In this document: one piece after another, positions 1-10,628 of the stretch | How the letters are laid out: each line of letters begins with the position of its first letter | How positions within the stretch are numbered: position 1 is the stretch's first letter | NCBI GenBank assembly: GCA_009763385.1 | Contig: CM019824.1 | Span: 150,976,305 to 151,040,304 of the forward strand | Source: Coix lacryma-jobi var. lacryma-jobi | Lineage: Eukaryota > Streptophyta > Magnoliopsida > Poales > Poaceae | Length of the DNA stretch: 64,000 bases | Reading direction: 5' to 3' | Translations under genes and position numbers: made by a program | The notes under the pieces: generated by a model | Told to the model about the DNA's origin: nothing | The model's input: only the letters and a program-made list of their open reading frames with translations | The model's database searches: none

Positions 1-59
1 CAAGTGTCCATCTCTCCCACAATGCTCACAATGGTACTCACCGCTCTCAAAGGGGGTTG

Positions 60-2170
60 TTGGTACTCACGGTAGTGGGTGTGGATCACTTTGCCCTTCT
101 GTGGCATAAGCTCCTCCTGGAGGGTGGCATGGTGTCCAGCTTGTTCTTGAGGTGGTTTGGTTTGGGAGCCCATGATTGTTTCTTGGGTGGAGCTCTCGGA
201 GGCTCAACAAAGACCCCATCCTTGGTGTTAGGCTTGAGAGGCTCTTTGGGTGGAATCTTGGAAAGCTTGGGAGTAGTGGTGGAGTTGGGCTTCTCACATG
301 GGTTAAGACCACTCGATCTCCAATCTTCCAAAAGACGAAACATCAACACCCAGAGCAAAACCTACACCTGGACCTCCAGCAGCTCGCTTGAATTGGGAGT
401 CATCATCCCGAGCTGTGGCTCACCACTAGACACCCATGACAAGATGGTCCGAAGGTATGTGTTTCTTCCTCGGTTTGCATCTTGTCATGCTTCACATTAG
501 CGATCTCCATGTCCAAACCCTCACAAAGAACACACCTAGCCACACATGTGCTACCTGAGTTGGCCTCTTTAAGAGACACAATCTTGGCATTCTTCTCTGC
601 CAACTCAGATTGCAAGCCTGCACAAGACTTGCACGCACCCAAACAAAGAGGATCTAGCCTTCCGCTCATCCACCTCCTACCAACACAGCATACTTGCTTT
701 CAAAGTGAGAAGGTCAGTCAGTGTGTGGTGCACATCTCACACTCCTTCTCATCGGTAACAACTATGGTGGACTTGACAGATTCAAGTTCCTTCACCGTAT
801 CCTCCCACTTTGCCTAAACTCCTTGCGCTCTCTAGCAGCACGCCTAAGCAACTTATCCTGACTAAGGAGCGCGGCAGTAAGCTTCTCGACCTCAGCAGAA
901 AGCTCGTCGGGGTCTGAGATACCTGGGAGGTGTCATCGCCGCGTCGTCGTTCGAGGAGTGTCCTCCAGCTCACCGTCAACCTCCTTGCCGAGGGCCAGGG
1001 TGCAGAAGCCCTCGTCGTCGGCGAAGAAGCAGATGCTGTTGAGCTTGTCTCGATCCTCTTCTTCTTCTCGGACTCGTCGTCGCTTGAGGAAGCAGAGTCG
1101 TCATCCGAGTCGTCGACGTCGCTGAGCGTGGCGAAGAACGCACGCTGCTCAGCCTGGGCCTTCTCTAAGTACTTCGTCTTGATGTACTCCTTGTTGAAGC
1201 CGCCTTCCGCTTGTGCTTCGTGGGGACGTACTTCTCCTTGCGCTTGCTGGAGTCTTACTTGTGCTCATGATCCGCCTTGCCGAGACTTGCTTGTTCTTCT
1301 TCGGGCAATTGGCGATGAAGTGGTTGGGGTCGCCGCACTCAAAGCATCCTGAGCGTCCTCCTCCGCGGCGACGGTTCATGCAGTTGTGTGAAACCGCGAG
1401 AACCGGTTGGCAAGCATAGCCAACTCATTCATCCCGCAACGACTCCAGTTGCTCCTCTATGACAGAAAAGAGAGAAGAGAGTGCAAAACCTCCAGAGGGG
1501 GTTAGCAGAAGAGCCAGAAAGCAAAGCATCGACGGCCAAAAGGATTTTTCATAAGAAGCCCTCGCCATGGCATCAATCTCACTGGACTTGAGCTTACTAA
1601 AGAGCGTCGCACGTGAGAGTCTCATAGTTAGGTGATTCGATGATCGCCTGAACCTTGGAATCCCACACCGATCGATCAAGAGTGTGCAAGAGCTTCAAAG
1701 CTCTCTCATGATCGTCGAAAGGCAACAGCTCCTTGTTAGCCCTCATCCTGTTGACAATCACCTGAAAGCGAGCGAATAAACTTTCTATGCTCTCGCCAGG
1801 CATATGTCGAAAGTTCTCATACTCTCGCTTGAACGACTCATAGAGACGGGTTTTGACTTGAGAGGTTCCTTCATGGAAACACATGAGGGTAGCCCAAATC
1901 TCCCGAGCCGTAGCGAGGTGAGAAACGTGATCAAACTCACTCATGCTCAGGCATGAGAAAAGAGCATTACGGGCTCGGCTATTGGCATCGTGCTCATCGA
2001 TCTGGAGCTAAGAGACACGAGGCAGCCAAGACCACGTAATCGGCAGAGTTGTAAACATCCCAAATGGAAGCACCCACACTCTGCAGATAGGCCGACATGC
2101 GTATCTTCCAATACGCATAGTTCGTCCCATCGAAGAACAGCGGTTTGCCACTCCGCGATCCATGTCGCCT
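60..2170 (-). pseudogene. Decayed Ty1/Copia gag (Sirevirus-like), 5' part of an element running off the left edge
   Basis: Read on the minus strand, gag pieces occur in order but in different frames. An N-terminal piece with FFDGTNYAYWK lies near 2150-1995. A UBN2-type Gag core (SEFDHVSHLATAREIWATL, then FARFQVIVNRMRANKELL) lies at 1944-1597. A CX2CX4HX4C zinc knuckle (CFECGDPNHFIANC) is near 1350-1300. A cysteine-containing spacer with a short heptad-like stretch (LQSELAEKNAKIVSLKE) is near 650-520. Stops and frame changes separate these pieces, so it is not translatable as one protein. The order resembles the intact Gag at 28897-30918. Protease and pol would lie to the left of the window. 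Lineage assignment is inferred from the PBS type and Gag layout. Confidence 0.75.
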
Positions 2171-2210
2171 TCTGTGGATCTGGAACCGGCTAAGGTGGAA
2201 GATCCTTAAC

Positions 2211-2224
2211 CCGCTCCGATACCA
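2211..2224 (-). promoter_or_regulatory. Primer-binding site of the minus-strand Copia element
   Basis: The minus strand reads TGGTATCGGAGCGG, two bases after the LTR end. This matches the usual plant Copia PBS complementary to the 3' end of initiator tRNA-Met (TGGTATCAGAGC), with one change in the core. It fixes the orientation of the gag remnant to its left and the LTR to its right. Confidence 0.8.
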
Positions 2225-2226
2225 AT

Positions 2227-3570
2227 TGAAGGACGAGAATGCAATAGCAGGCGACCAGAGGGGGGGTGAATGGGAGCCCAAAAATTTCTCTCGAAACTTT
2301 GGCCTTTTGTTCCCAAAATCAACCCCAAGAGCTTCGATCGAAACCGTGATGCCTGCGACCCTTGGAAGAGGGTGGATGATCCCTAGGATCACAGCGAGGC
2401 ACCACAAAGCGATGGCAAACCAAACGCAACAACCACCGGAGCAAGTTCAACCCTCAAAACCATGTCTCGAACGTAGATAGACGGCTACATCGAGAACTCC
2501 AAATACCTATGCTAACTAGAAGCAAAGATACCTAGAGAGGTTCCTCGATCAACTCTAGGGCCAACCGAGAAGTCCGGAAACCAAGGGAGAGAAGCGGAGA
2601 CGCGAACGCACAAAAACCGGAGTACACAGCCAATTCGCGGACTGTATGGCCCTGGGGTCCCGGACTGTCCGCGGTACACCCGGACTGTTAGCAAGCAAGG
2701 GGCGGCCTGTCCGCCGGTCAAATGACCAAAACAGCAAGGCTGCTGAAGTCCCCTGCTCTAGTACCGGACTGTCCGCAAAAACCAACGGCGGACTGTCCGC
2801 CGGTCACTGAACAGTAAAACAGCCGAAGAACACAGCCACTGATCTGGCTAGCCCCCGACGCGCGGACTGTCCGCGGCTGGGATGGCGGACTGTCCGCCAA
2901 CTCCCACTGAGGGCGATTTTGGTCGCCCTTCACCCAAAATCTTCTCCAAATCGATTCAAACCAAAATCCCTTGATCCCAAACTTGGAGAGAATGATCACA
3001 AGGTAGTTAGGAGACTGTCCCCAAGAAATATCCACTCAAATCAACTCAATCAACAGGAAATCAAAGGGAAGGTGTATGAACCGAAAAAAATGCCACGAAA
3101 TGAAATCGACCCGATCTACTTGTTCGTGAGGAGTTAGATGAATTCCTTCGGTCGAAATGATCTCCTCACTATAAGAACAAGTTGATTCAAACGGATTTTG
3201 CAAAGACGCACTAGAGAGGGAGATCGAGTGACGGGAAAATCGTGGAGAAACGAAGAACGCGAAGAACACGAATCAAAACACGAATCAAGTCATCGATCTG
3301 CAACCGTGTGGCTACCACACGCTACAACAGTGAGGTTACGGCCTCACTTCCTCAAAATCTCCAGTACACAGAGGTATGGTTCTCTACGGATCTCAGCTAG
3401 CTACAGCAGGGGATTGGGAGAGCAGGAAACCCTAGAAGCGAAGAGCAAATGACTGAGATAGGAAGGGAGGAGGGTGTCTCCCTCTACTTATCCTAATTCT
3501 AATTCCTACTCTACCCCTCTCTAATTACAGAGCGAACCAGCTAAACCCTAGGGTTATTCTGTGCCAACTC
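2227..3570 (-). repeat. 5' LTR of the minus-strand Copia element (outer end not resolved)
   Basis: The inner boundary is the TG at 2227, directly beside the PBS; on the minus strand the LTR ends ...CCTTCA. The outer boundary is uncertain. The style of sequence changes near 3560-3580, where the duplicated hairpin-bearing segment begins, but a TGAAGG/CCTTCA pairing would also allow an end near 3727. The LTR carries a cluster of CGGACTGTCCG dyads. The matching 3' LTR is outside the window, so target-site duplication and age cannot be read. Confidence 0.6.
2636..2899. repeat. Cluster of GCGGACTGTCCGC dyad motifs in the Copia LTR
   Basis: At least seven copies or half-copies of CGGACTGTCCG occur within about 260 bp. 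Near-perfect 15-bp dyads (GGCGGACTGTCCGCC or CGCGGACTGTCCGCG) lie at 2787-2801, 2861-2875 and 2884-2898, and less complete ones near 2634, 2660, 2690, 2701 and 2764. The two arms are complementary around a central CTG. Similar GC-rich dyads are common in grass Copia LTRs. A regulatory or methylation-target role is inference. Confidence 0.7.
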
Positions 3571-3670
3571 AAGGTAGGTGGTGATCCGACGGCCACGCCC
3601 GCACAACTGGTAGCATTGCCTTGACGCAACCTTACCGATCGCCGCCACGTGCCGTCACCGGCTCCGCTTG

Positions 3671-3962
3671 TCCTTTTCACGGACTTCGCCCTCGGTTTTG
3701 AGGCCCAAACCGGGAAACCAGCCTTCACAACCAACGCCTGGTTTTGAGGCCCAAACTGGGAAACCACCCTTCTGTAGCCTGAGTTTTGTGGCCCAAACTC
3801 AGGAAACCCGCAGCACCTAGGTTTTGAGGCCTAAACCTGGAAACCGTCCTCAGCACGAGTTTTTTTCGCCCAAACTCGAAAACCATCAGCGCCTTGGTTT
3901 TGAGGCCCAAACCTGGAAACCGTCCACTCGGTGGTTTTTCTGTGGCTCAACCACCAAACCGA
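3671..3962. repeat. Hairpin array 1: seven stem-loops with core TTTTGAGGCCCAAA
   Basis: Seven units 30-45 bp apart have a left arm ending in GGTTT or GAGTTT, a loop close to TGAGGCCC and a complementary right arm, usually followed by GGAAACC. The arms differ between units but stay paired: CGGTTT/AAACCG, CCTGAGTTT/AAACTCAGG (perfect), CGAGTTT/AAACTCG and GGTGGTT/AACCACC. Some units have G-T wobbles or one mismatch. The pattern is directly visible; its role is unknown. Confidence 0.8.
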
Positions 3963-4554
3963 GCCGTAGAAGGGATGCACCGCCCGTGCACCCCGTCCAT
4001 CGACATGTGTCCCCAAGTCCTCGACTCGAGCAACACCATGCCCGCAAGTCTTCGCTCGTCGCTGTCCCAGGCTGTCAGCCACCATAGCTGATCCTCGGGC
4101 CACCGGTCCCTCAGTCCAAGCCTCACGTCCGCCCTTCGCCACTCTCGGTCCATCGGCACGGCACGTCTCTACTTGACCTTCACCTTGCCTTTGATCACTG
4201 TATCCGTGCTCGACACCTGCACAACACAAGCCAAAGAACATGCGCATATCCCAGTTGACAATCACTCATCACTCAGAGACTCGGCATACACCCATGTATC
4301 CGCAGTCCGAAGACCAAAACGCCCTAACATGAAGCCCTGACCCAAATACCCCTAGGGGTAAAAACCGACCAACTAGGTCATTCTTCATCGATGGCCACGC
4401 GCCTTCTCATCCTTCGCTTCGCCTTGACGCAAGCTCCAGGATGCCACCACGTGTCGTCACGTCGACCCACCGCGCCTTCCTCACCGATAGCTTCACCGCA
4501 ACACAAGCCTCTCGGTGCCGCCACGCGTCGACCGTTCCGCATAGGAACCTCTGC

Positions 4555-4737
4555 CCGGTTTTGAGGCCCAAACCGGTAAACCCGCCAGCCCAGGTTTTGA
4601 GGACAAAACCTGGAAACCGTCCACCCTGAGTTTTGAGGCCCAAACTCGGAAACCCGCCACCCCGAGTTTTGAGGCCCAAACTCGGAAACCGTAGAGGGAA
4701 GCTTTTGAGGCTCAACTACCGAACCCGCGCCGTAGAC
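4555..4737. repeat. Hairpin array 2: five stem-loops of the same type
   Basis: This is the counterpart of array 1 in the second duplication unit. Stems read CCGGTTT/AAACCGG, CCAGGTTTT/AAAACCTGG (perfect 9 bp), CTGAGTTT/AAACTCGG (one wobble), CCGAGTTT/AAACTCGG (perfect) and one weak final unit. Unit number and stem sequences differ from array 1, while the loop and trailing GGAAACC are kept. Confidence 0.8.
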
Positions 4738-5240
4738 GGAGTGTGGTTCTCACACCCCGACCACCGGCACTGATGCCGATGCATGTCCAGCCTCCACGCC
4801 GGGCACAACGCCTTGGCCTTCCTTCTTGACTCGGCCGACGGCACTTGCGCCGTACGCAAGCCCGTGTCCGACCTCCCTCCAAGTGCCACGACGCCATCGT
4901 CTTCCTCCCGACTCGGCCGATGCATCGCACATCCCCATGTGTTCTCGCTTGTCGACGCCAAGTGCCACCTACCACAGCTGGTCCTCCGGCCCTCTGGTCC
5001 ATCGGTCCAAGCCTCACGTCCGCCCTTCACCGCTCTAGGTACATCGGCATGGCACGGCACGCCCATCCTTCACCGCTCCCGGTCCATCGGCACGACACAT
5101 CTCTACTTGACCTTCACCTCGCCATCAACCACTGTCTCCGAGCTCCACACCTGCACATCAACATAGCCAAGAGACACATGTTGCACACGCACACCAACAC
5201 GGTAACACAACACAACTCAAAGCCACCAGTTAGTCATAAA

Positions 5241-6290
5241 CATTAAGCGCATAGCAAAATATGGACTCAACCGGAAAAGCCTCAAACCTTCCTCACAAAT
5301 GTCAATCATTCATCATATGTATTCTCAGAAAACTTTAAGCGTGTGTAAAACTGAGATGAAAAATAGATCGACTAAAATTCCTAGCTTCCTTGTGGTTGCA
5401 GCTTTGCTATTCACGAAGTCTCTGCAGCTAGATAGTAGTATACATGTAGATCGGAGGAAAAACAAGTATTGCAAGTTGAATGTAAAAGAGAGACAATCAC
5501 AACAACAAGATGAAGACAAGTGATTTACTCGGAGGTTCAGCTTTGCCACCAAGGCTAGCCTACGTCCCCATTGTTGAGGGAGCCACAAAGGCTTGGAGTC
5601 TCTTCCAACTCCGACCTCTTCTCAAGCGAATCACAAAGATTCAAGCTCGAGAATTCCACTAAGCTTCACAAGGGTGATACAAACTTCCCGGTGCTCAACC
5701 ATAACCGATTGGGAGCTCCCGGGCAAACTCTAGCCGTCTAGGAGCCCACGCTCCAAGAGTAGTGAACACAAAGTGCAATCTAGAAGGAGAACCAAGACTC
5801 TCAGCTGTAAGCTCTTGCTCAAGTGCTATCTAATCCACTCCCTAATCAAATCTCTCACTTAGAAATCACCAAGAATGGAGGAGAGAGTTTTTCACGAGAT
5901 GGGGATGAGTCCGAATAGGTAGGCTACTGTTGGGAGGAAGAGAGGACATCATTATATACCCCCTCACTGCCCAGCCAATGGTACAGAAAGTTACAGAACT
6001 TCTCTGTGCGAACACAGAACTTATGCGCTCGAACACAGAGGTTCTGTGTTGGAATACAGAACCTTCATGGTCTAGCCAGAACATATTGAATAGGTAATTT
6101 TGCTGGCTTTCTTTTGGGCTTTTGGGTTTATTTTTGATGTGGCATGAGAGCACATGGTTCCCCAGTAACCTGCAGTTTATGTCCCCTTGATAGTACGACG
6201 TATCCTATACTCAATTTCAAAGGTATAAAATAAAAGTAAGCCTTCTTTGATCCAAACACCGTATAAAAAGAATTGGGGGATCTCACATGA
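5241..6290 (-). repeat. Probable Copia-type LTR fragment, minus orientation
   Basis: No open reading frame is convincing. On the minus strand a TATATAATG box is at about 5949-5957, with a short repeated GAACACAGA/GTTCTGTGTT motif (6003-6065) upstream of it. Downstream the sequence has the mixed composition typical of an LTR R-U5 region. No TG/CA ends or primer-binding site could be fixed, so family and limits are uncertain. Confidence 0.35.
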
Positions 6291-6559
6291 TGTCATCTGA
6301 TCATTGCATATTTGTTACCTGTCTAAACTCAACAAATCTCATTAGTTCCCTAAATTTGTTGCCATCAATACACCAAAACCCACTTAGTGGCTTAGATGTT
6401 CTTTTACAAACCAACATCGCATATGCATTTACTTCTGACATAATTCCACATGTATTTGGAGAATTATATTTTTAAGGACATATACACAAATACATGAATA
6501 CATACCCAAAAAGGCGCTTCCCAACGCACATTTGTGCAACCAAACAACAGGAGAACAGG
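6291..6559. other. Unassigned AT-rich intergenic sequence
   Basis: Nothing recognisable was seen here beyond short AT-rich runs; there is no credible gene or repeat boundary. Confidence 0.4.
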
Positions 6560-7841
6560 TGAAAGGTCCTAGTTTGGTTTTGGTAATTGAGTGACAACTT
6601 TAGGTGGACTAATGGTGTTTATGTGAGATACACATGTGATTAGTCCACAGGTGATCATGTGTGAGCAACATATGCCATAGAGGTGAAATGGCTTGGAGGA
6701 TGTTGCAAGGCTCATGCATATGATGGAGGAGCTTATTGCATATGTGACATGACATGGAGTCATGTGGCTAAGATGGCGAAGATCAAGGCAAGGCTTGGCT
6801 TGATGGACCGGTTGCAAGGTGAAGGGCAAGTTGGAGGCTTTGAAGCCGTTGGTACCGAGTGTCGGGAGGCTTGAGCAAAGACTTGGCGCCGAAGGACCAA
6901 AGCAATGGTGAAGAGCAAGTGAGGTCAAGATCGATGGACCATGGAGGCCATGTGATGATATGAAGTGGATCATATCATTTGGAGATAGGTTGGTGCATGT
7001 GTTGCATCAACATCGAAGGAGATGGAATGGAATGCGGAAGGCAAAGGTATATCTATAGGGCATTTCATTTCACCGGTCATAGGTGTGTAGAGAAGTTTAT
7101 GACTGGGTTTAGGATAGATGGTCGTACTATTAGGAGGAGCAAACTTGTTTGCATATTGGTCATCTAGTGCCACTTGAGCGATCTAACATTGCGATGTTGC
7201 TAGGATCAAGTGGCGTGGTAAGTGCAAGTGAAAATCCTTTGCAAGTGATTGTGAAGATGCTAACACACAAGCACATGTTGTTGTACACTTGGTGGTGTTT
7301 GCACATTCGCAAAAGGAGGTGAAAAGCAGTTGTGAAAACTTGTTCCACACATGCACATTTTTATTAAAGACTAGGTTATTGGGTTTATTTTTAAAAAAGT
7401 AAATTTTTTTTTATTATGATCATTTTTTTAGAAAGATTTTTTTTAAAAAAGAATTGATGCATAAGTAAATCTTTTGAAAATACGGTTAAAACAAATTTAT
7501 TATGCAAAGTGTTTTTTTTTTCAAACGTGAAATTGTTTCTAGTTTTTGTATGCAAAAATATATTGGTTAAAAATTAAACATGCAAAAATTCAAATTAAAA
7601 GTTGGATGAAATCAAATATGAGATACATACCGATTTACCTATCGGCAAGGGCTCACCGTTTTAAGTCCGTTGAGCAGGACTTCTCCATTGATTTTGGCTT
7701 CAATGTGCATCATTCAATCCTAGAGATGGATGAGAATGATTGCACTTCTTTGTTTCCGCCATGCCATTGTGATCTTCCTATGGTTTTGGCTTGGTGGGCG
7801 CTTGATTATATTTTCCTTCTTCTTTTTGATCAAGGTCTTAT
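6560..7841 (+). repeat. Diverged Copia LTR fragment of the TGAAAGGTCCT family
   Basis: It starts TGAAAGGTCCTAGTTTGG, followed by TTTTGGTAATTGAG, the same opening as the LTR at 26850. Farther in, both contain a related TCTAGTGCCAC stretch (near 7167 here and 27168 there). The 3' half is degraded, with poly-T/poly-A-rich runs at 7370-7560. No PBS or gag follows, so it is a truncated or solo remnant. Confidence 0.55.
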
Positions 7842-8305
7842 TGTAAGTGCAATCAAGCTCTAAGTGGGTTTTGGTAATGTTGACCACATAATTAAAGGAC
7901 TAATGGTTGTGACAAGTGCTTGGACAGTATAACATTTACCATGGGTGCAAAGGATCAAAAGAGAAGACCCCCCCCCCAACTGCATGGATGGCTTGTAATG
8001 GCTCAAAGAGCTGGTTTAATTCATTTCATATTTTGAATTTGAGTTGTAGGGCAAGCCGCACTATTATGGGGGATACTAATAGTGGACTGGGTGGAACCAA
8101 GTGCTCAAAACACCATACACATCTCATATTATCCCAGCCACAAGTAGCCAGCCAAGCTGAATTCTGATCTGTTCTGGCACGCGCGGAACCTCCGCGTCTA
8201 ACGCGGAGGCTCCGAGGTCTGTTTTTTTCAGACCGTTTTGTGGGTGTATTTATACTCTCCCCTTCGCCCCCAACGGTCTACTCTGGACTCCCACTCATTT
8301 CCCAC
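7842..8305 (+). repeat. Second Copia LTR fragment, cut by the Gypsy element
   Basis: It opens with TGTAAGTGCAATCAAGC and then GTGGGTTTTGGTAATG, a common start of grass Copia LTRs. It carries GC-rich dyads CGCGGAACCTCCGCG and ACGCGGAGGCTCCG near 8178-8215, and a TGTATTTATAC promoter-like box near 8245. The sequence ends abruptly at the TG of the Gypsy LTR at 8306. Confidence 0.5.
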
Positions 8306-8350
8306 TGTCGGTGGTACGAAAAAGGGTACCCCCAATCAACGCAAACACCC

Positions 8351-8791
8351 GAACGCTCTGTCTCCGTCTCGCCCGAGCCCTCCCAGCCAGGCCTCGGGCG
8401 AACGCTCTATCTCCGTCTCGCCCGAGCCCTCCCAGCCAGGCCTCGGGCGAACGCTCTGTCTCCGTCTCGCCCGAGCCCTCCCAGCTAGGCCTCGGGCGAA
8501 CGCTCTATCTCCGTCTCGCCCGAGCCCTCCCAGCCAGGCCTCGGGCGAACGCTCTATCTCCGTCTCGCCCGAGCCCTCCCAGCCAGGCCTCGGGCGAATG
8601 CTCTATCTCCGTCTCGCCCGAGCCCTCCCAGCCAGGCCTCGGGCGAACGCTCTATCTCTGTCTCGCCCGAGCCCTCCCAGCCAGGCCTCGGGCGAACGCT
8701 CTATCTCCGTCTCGCCCGAGCCCTCCCAGCCAGGCCTCGGGCGAACGCTCTGTCTCCGTCTCGCCCGAGCCCTCCCAGCAAGGCCTCGGGC
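8351..8791 (+). repeat. Nine tandem copies of a 49-bp unit in the 5' LTR U3
   Basis: Each unit starts GAACGCTCT and ends GCCTCGGGC, with copy starts at 8351, 8400, 8449, 8498, 8547, 8596, 8645, 8694 and 8743. A tenth, degenerate copy follows. Units differ by only a few bases. Long open frames over this stretch are an effect of the periodicity, not genes. Only four units are present in the 3' LTR. Confidence 0.95.
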
Positions 8792-9051
8792 GAGCACGAT
8801 CGCTCTCCGTCTCGCCCGAGCCCTCCAGGCCTCGGGCGAGCGCGCCCCCACACCTCGAGCCTTAACGCACGGACCTCGAGCTGCACAGACAGCCGTACCA
8901 GCCCATACCACGCATTTAATGCCTTCACCTACTCCGGTCATGTCCACTAGTGCACAGCATGTACCACAGTAACTCGGTGTAAAGGTCAAGTCTCGTTTTC
9001 ACCACAAGCATGGGCAAAAGGGCACCAGTACAGCACTGTTCGGCCAAGCCA

Positions 9052-9266
9052 GGCCGGCTACGCGCCCCTCGAGCCCTACACTGTAACCCCTCGAGGCCGG
9101 CTACGCGCCCCTCGAGCCCTGCACTGTAACCCCTCGAGGCCGGCTACGCGCCCCTCGAGCCCTACACTGTAACCCCTCGAGGCCGGCTACGCGCCCCTCG
9201 AGCCCTGCACTGTAACACCTCGAGGCCGGCTCCGCGCCCCTCGAGCCCCCGTTGGCACTACCTCGA
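9052..9266 (+). repeat. 43-bp tandem repeats in the 5' LTR
   Basis: Units begin GGCCGGCTACGCGCC and contain CTCGAGCCCT. Starts are 9052, 9095, 9138 and 9181, with a variant fifth at 9224. About two units remain at the matching place in the 3' LTR (22941-23050). Confidence 0.9.
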
Positions 9267-9568
9267 AGCCGGCTCCGCGTCCTTCGAGCCCTAACTACTT
9301 TCATGCTATTGGAAGACAGGTACCCCAAGATCCGGAGGGACCCCGCCGCGTACTGTACATTCCGGGATGGGTGCTGTACGGCTCCCACCTTGTCACGCCA
9401 CCACGTCCGCACCCAGGATGGAAGCCACGACCCAAGGACGCCTCAACAGCGACGATCACATCGGCTCCAGTGGCCCCAACAAGACAGGGTTCCTACCCTT
9501 CTCCGTATGGGGCACCATACGCCCCGACACCTGTAATACCTTTATGTAACCCTGGCCTCCCCTTGCTC

Positions 9569-9576
9569 TATAAAAG
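9569..9576 (+). promoter_or_regulatory. TATA box of the Gypsy 5' LTR promoter
   Basis: TATAAAAG followed by GGGA lies in the downstream third of the LTR, about 280 bp before its end. An identical box is at 23329-23336 in the 3' LTR. Transcription would be expected to start about 30 bp downstream, near 9600; that position is inferred. Confidence 0.8.
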
Positions 9577-9854
9577 GGGACACTAGGGCCCTCATTCAAG
9601 ATGACGAACACAACACACGAGTCCACACACAGGCACGAGTCCGGACTCCGGTCCACGCTCGCTGAGCTTGTATTCTCCCCTGTACAAGCACTTAGGTGCA
9701 AGTAATACAAGAACATCCCCCCCCGCTGGACGTAGGGCCTTCTTTGCCCGAACCAGGATAAATCCTTGTGTCCTCTTGCATCACCATCCAGGAAGAGAAG
9801 CACGCGATCATATCACTCGTTGGTGTAATACCCCCGGGTACGAAACACCGACAG

Positions 9855-9874
9855 TTGGCGCGCCAGGTAGGGGA
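9855..9874 (+). promoter_or_regulatory. Primer-binding site of the Gypsy element
   Basis: TTGGCGCGCCAGGTAGGGGA begins one base after the LTR end. This is the position and style of PBS found in grass Tat elements. I did not assign the tRNA with certainty. Confidence 0.8.
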
Positions 9875-10628
9875 CTTCGCGTGTCCGAGCGAATTTCTCG
9901 TTGATTCCTGGATGGCTTCATCCCCTCTTCCGTTCTCGGCTGGTGCCGTCGTCTGGTTCGGGAGCCTCGAGTTCCTGGCTACAGGCAACGGCAACGAGCT
10001 GACTCTGCTCTCCACGGAGGGCCTGAGCGAAGTGCGTGTCACGCCACCCCGCGCGGGGGGCGTGACGCGTCGCCCGCACCACCACACGTCGCCACATCGC
10101 GAGCGGCGCCGTCGTCACCGTCGTCGCGGGCGCAGGCGGTGCCCGCGGCAAACCACCTACGCCCCCGTAGCCGGTGCAGGGTCCCCAAGGGGAAACCAGC
10201 CCGGCGCGCGGCCGGAGACCTCCAGGGCACACCCGCGCCCGCCCTAGCGACTTCGCATTCATCCTGCGTACGGACCGGGAAACCAGGACAGAGGCCTCCG
10301 AGCCGTGCGCCATCGACGCCACTCAGCCTCTCCCGCACGGGTCGCGCCGCGCTCGACGCCAGCGGTTCCCGTCGGCCTCGATAACTCTGCGGCTGTATAC
10401 TCCCACCACCTCGGCGAGCCACCGTCGGAGAATGGTACCGTCGAGCTGCTGTCCCAGCATCGGTCAAGGCGGCGTGCCGTCAACGCTCCGACTCCGACGA
10501 ATACGACTACCACGACCCCGACCTCTGGGATCCCACCAGGGAGTGCTTCCAACTCGAGGGAGTCGTATGCGATACCGAGGACGAAGGCGACGACGACAGG
10601 CCGGCGCTCGACCTAGAGCGACCTAGCG
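9875..10628 (+). other. Gypsy 5' leader
   Basis: This is GC-rich untranslated leader between PBS and the first usable gag ATG. Open frames occur on both strands but none shows Gag features; part of it may be a frameshifted Gag N-terminus. Confidence 0.5.

Larger units (their letters stand above)
3580..5240. repeat. Diverged direct duplication (two units, about 0.8 kb each) in retrotransposon-like sequence
   Basis: Unit 1 (about 3580-4265) and unit 2 (about 4390-5175) share the same order: a GC-rich stretch with CCTTGACGCAA and CCACGTG-type words, an array of TTTTGAGGCCCAAA hairpins, then a stretch containing GGTCCATCGGCACG, TCTCTACTTGACCTTCACC and CACCTGCACA. Many substitutions separate the copies, so the duplication is old. 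No coding sequence is credible here; the open frames are composition artefacts. It may be the distal part of the LTR to its left or a separate LTR family. Confidence 0.6.
8306..9853 (+). repeat. 5' LTR of the Gypsy element (1548 bp)
   Basis: It runs from TGTCGGTG to CACCGACA, an 8-bp terminal inverted repeat. It contains nine 49-bp tandem repeats (8351-8791), a second array of 43-bp repeats (9052-9266), a TATAAAAG box at 9569-9576 and a U5 ending beside the PBS. It is 356 bp longer than the 3' LTR, almost entirely because of extra tandem-repeat copies. Confidence 0.92.

Noticed and set aside
2227..3570. Integrated plant pararetrovirus
   Set aside because: No movement protein, coat protein or viral RT motif was seen anywhere; PBS, Gag and LTR features fit Copia and Gypsy retrotransposons throughout.
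8351..8791. Possible CRISPR array
   Set aside because: The 49-bp units are contiguous with no unique spacers and are repeated in the partner LTR of a plant retrotransposon.
8238..8972. Long open frames (up to 244 codons) in several frames over the 49-bp repeats
   Set aside because: A 49-bp period without stops keeps all frames open; the encoded text is repetitive Pro/Ser/Arg. It is U3 of an LTR, not a gene.
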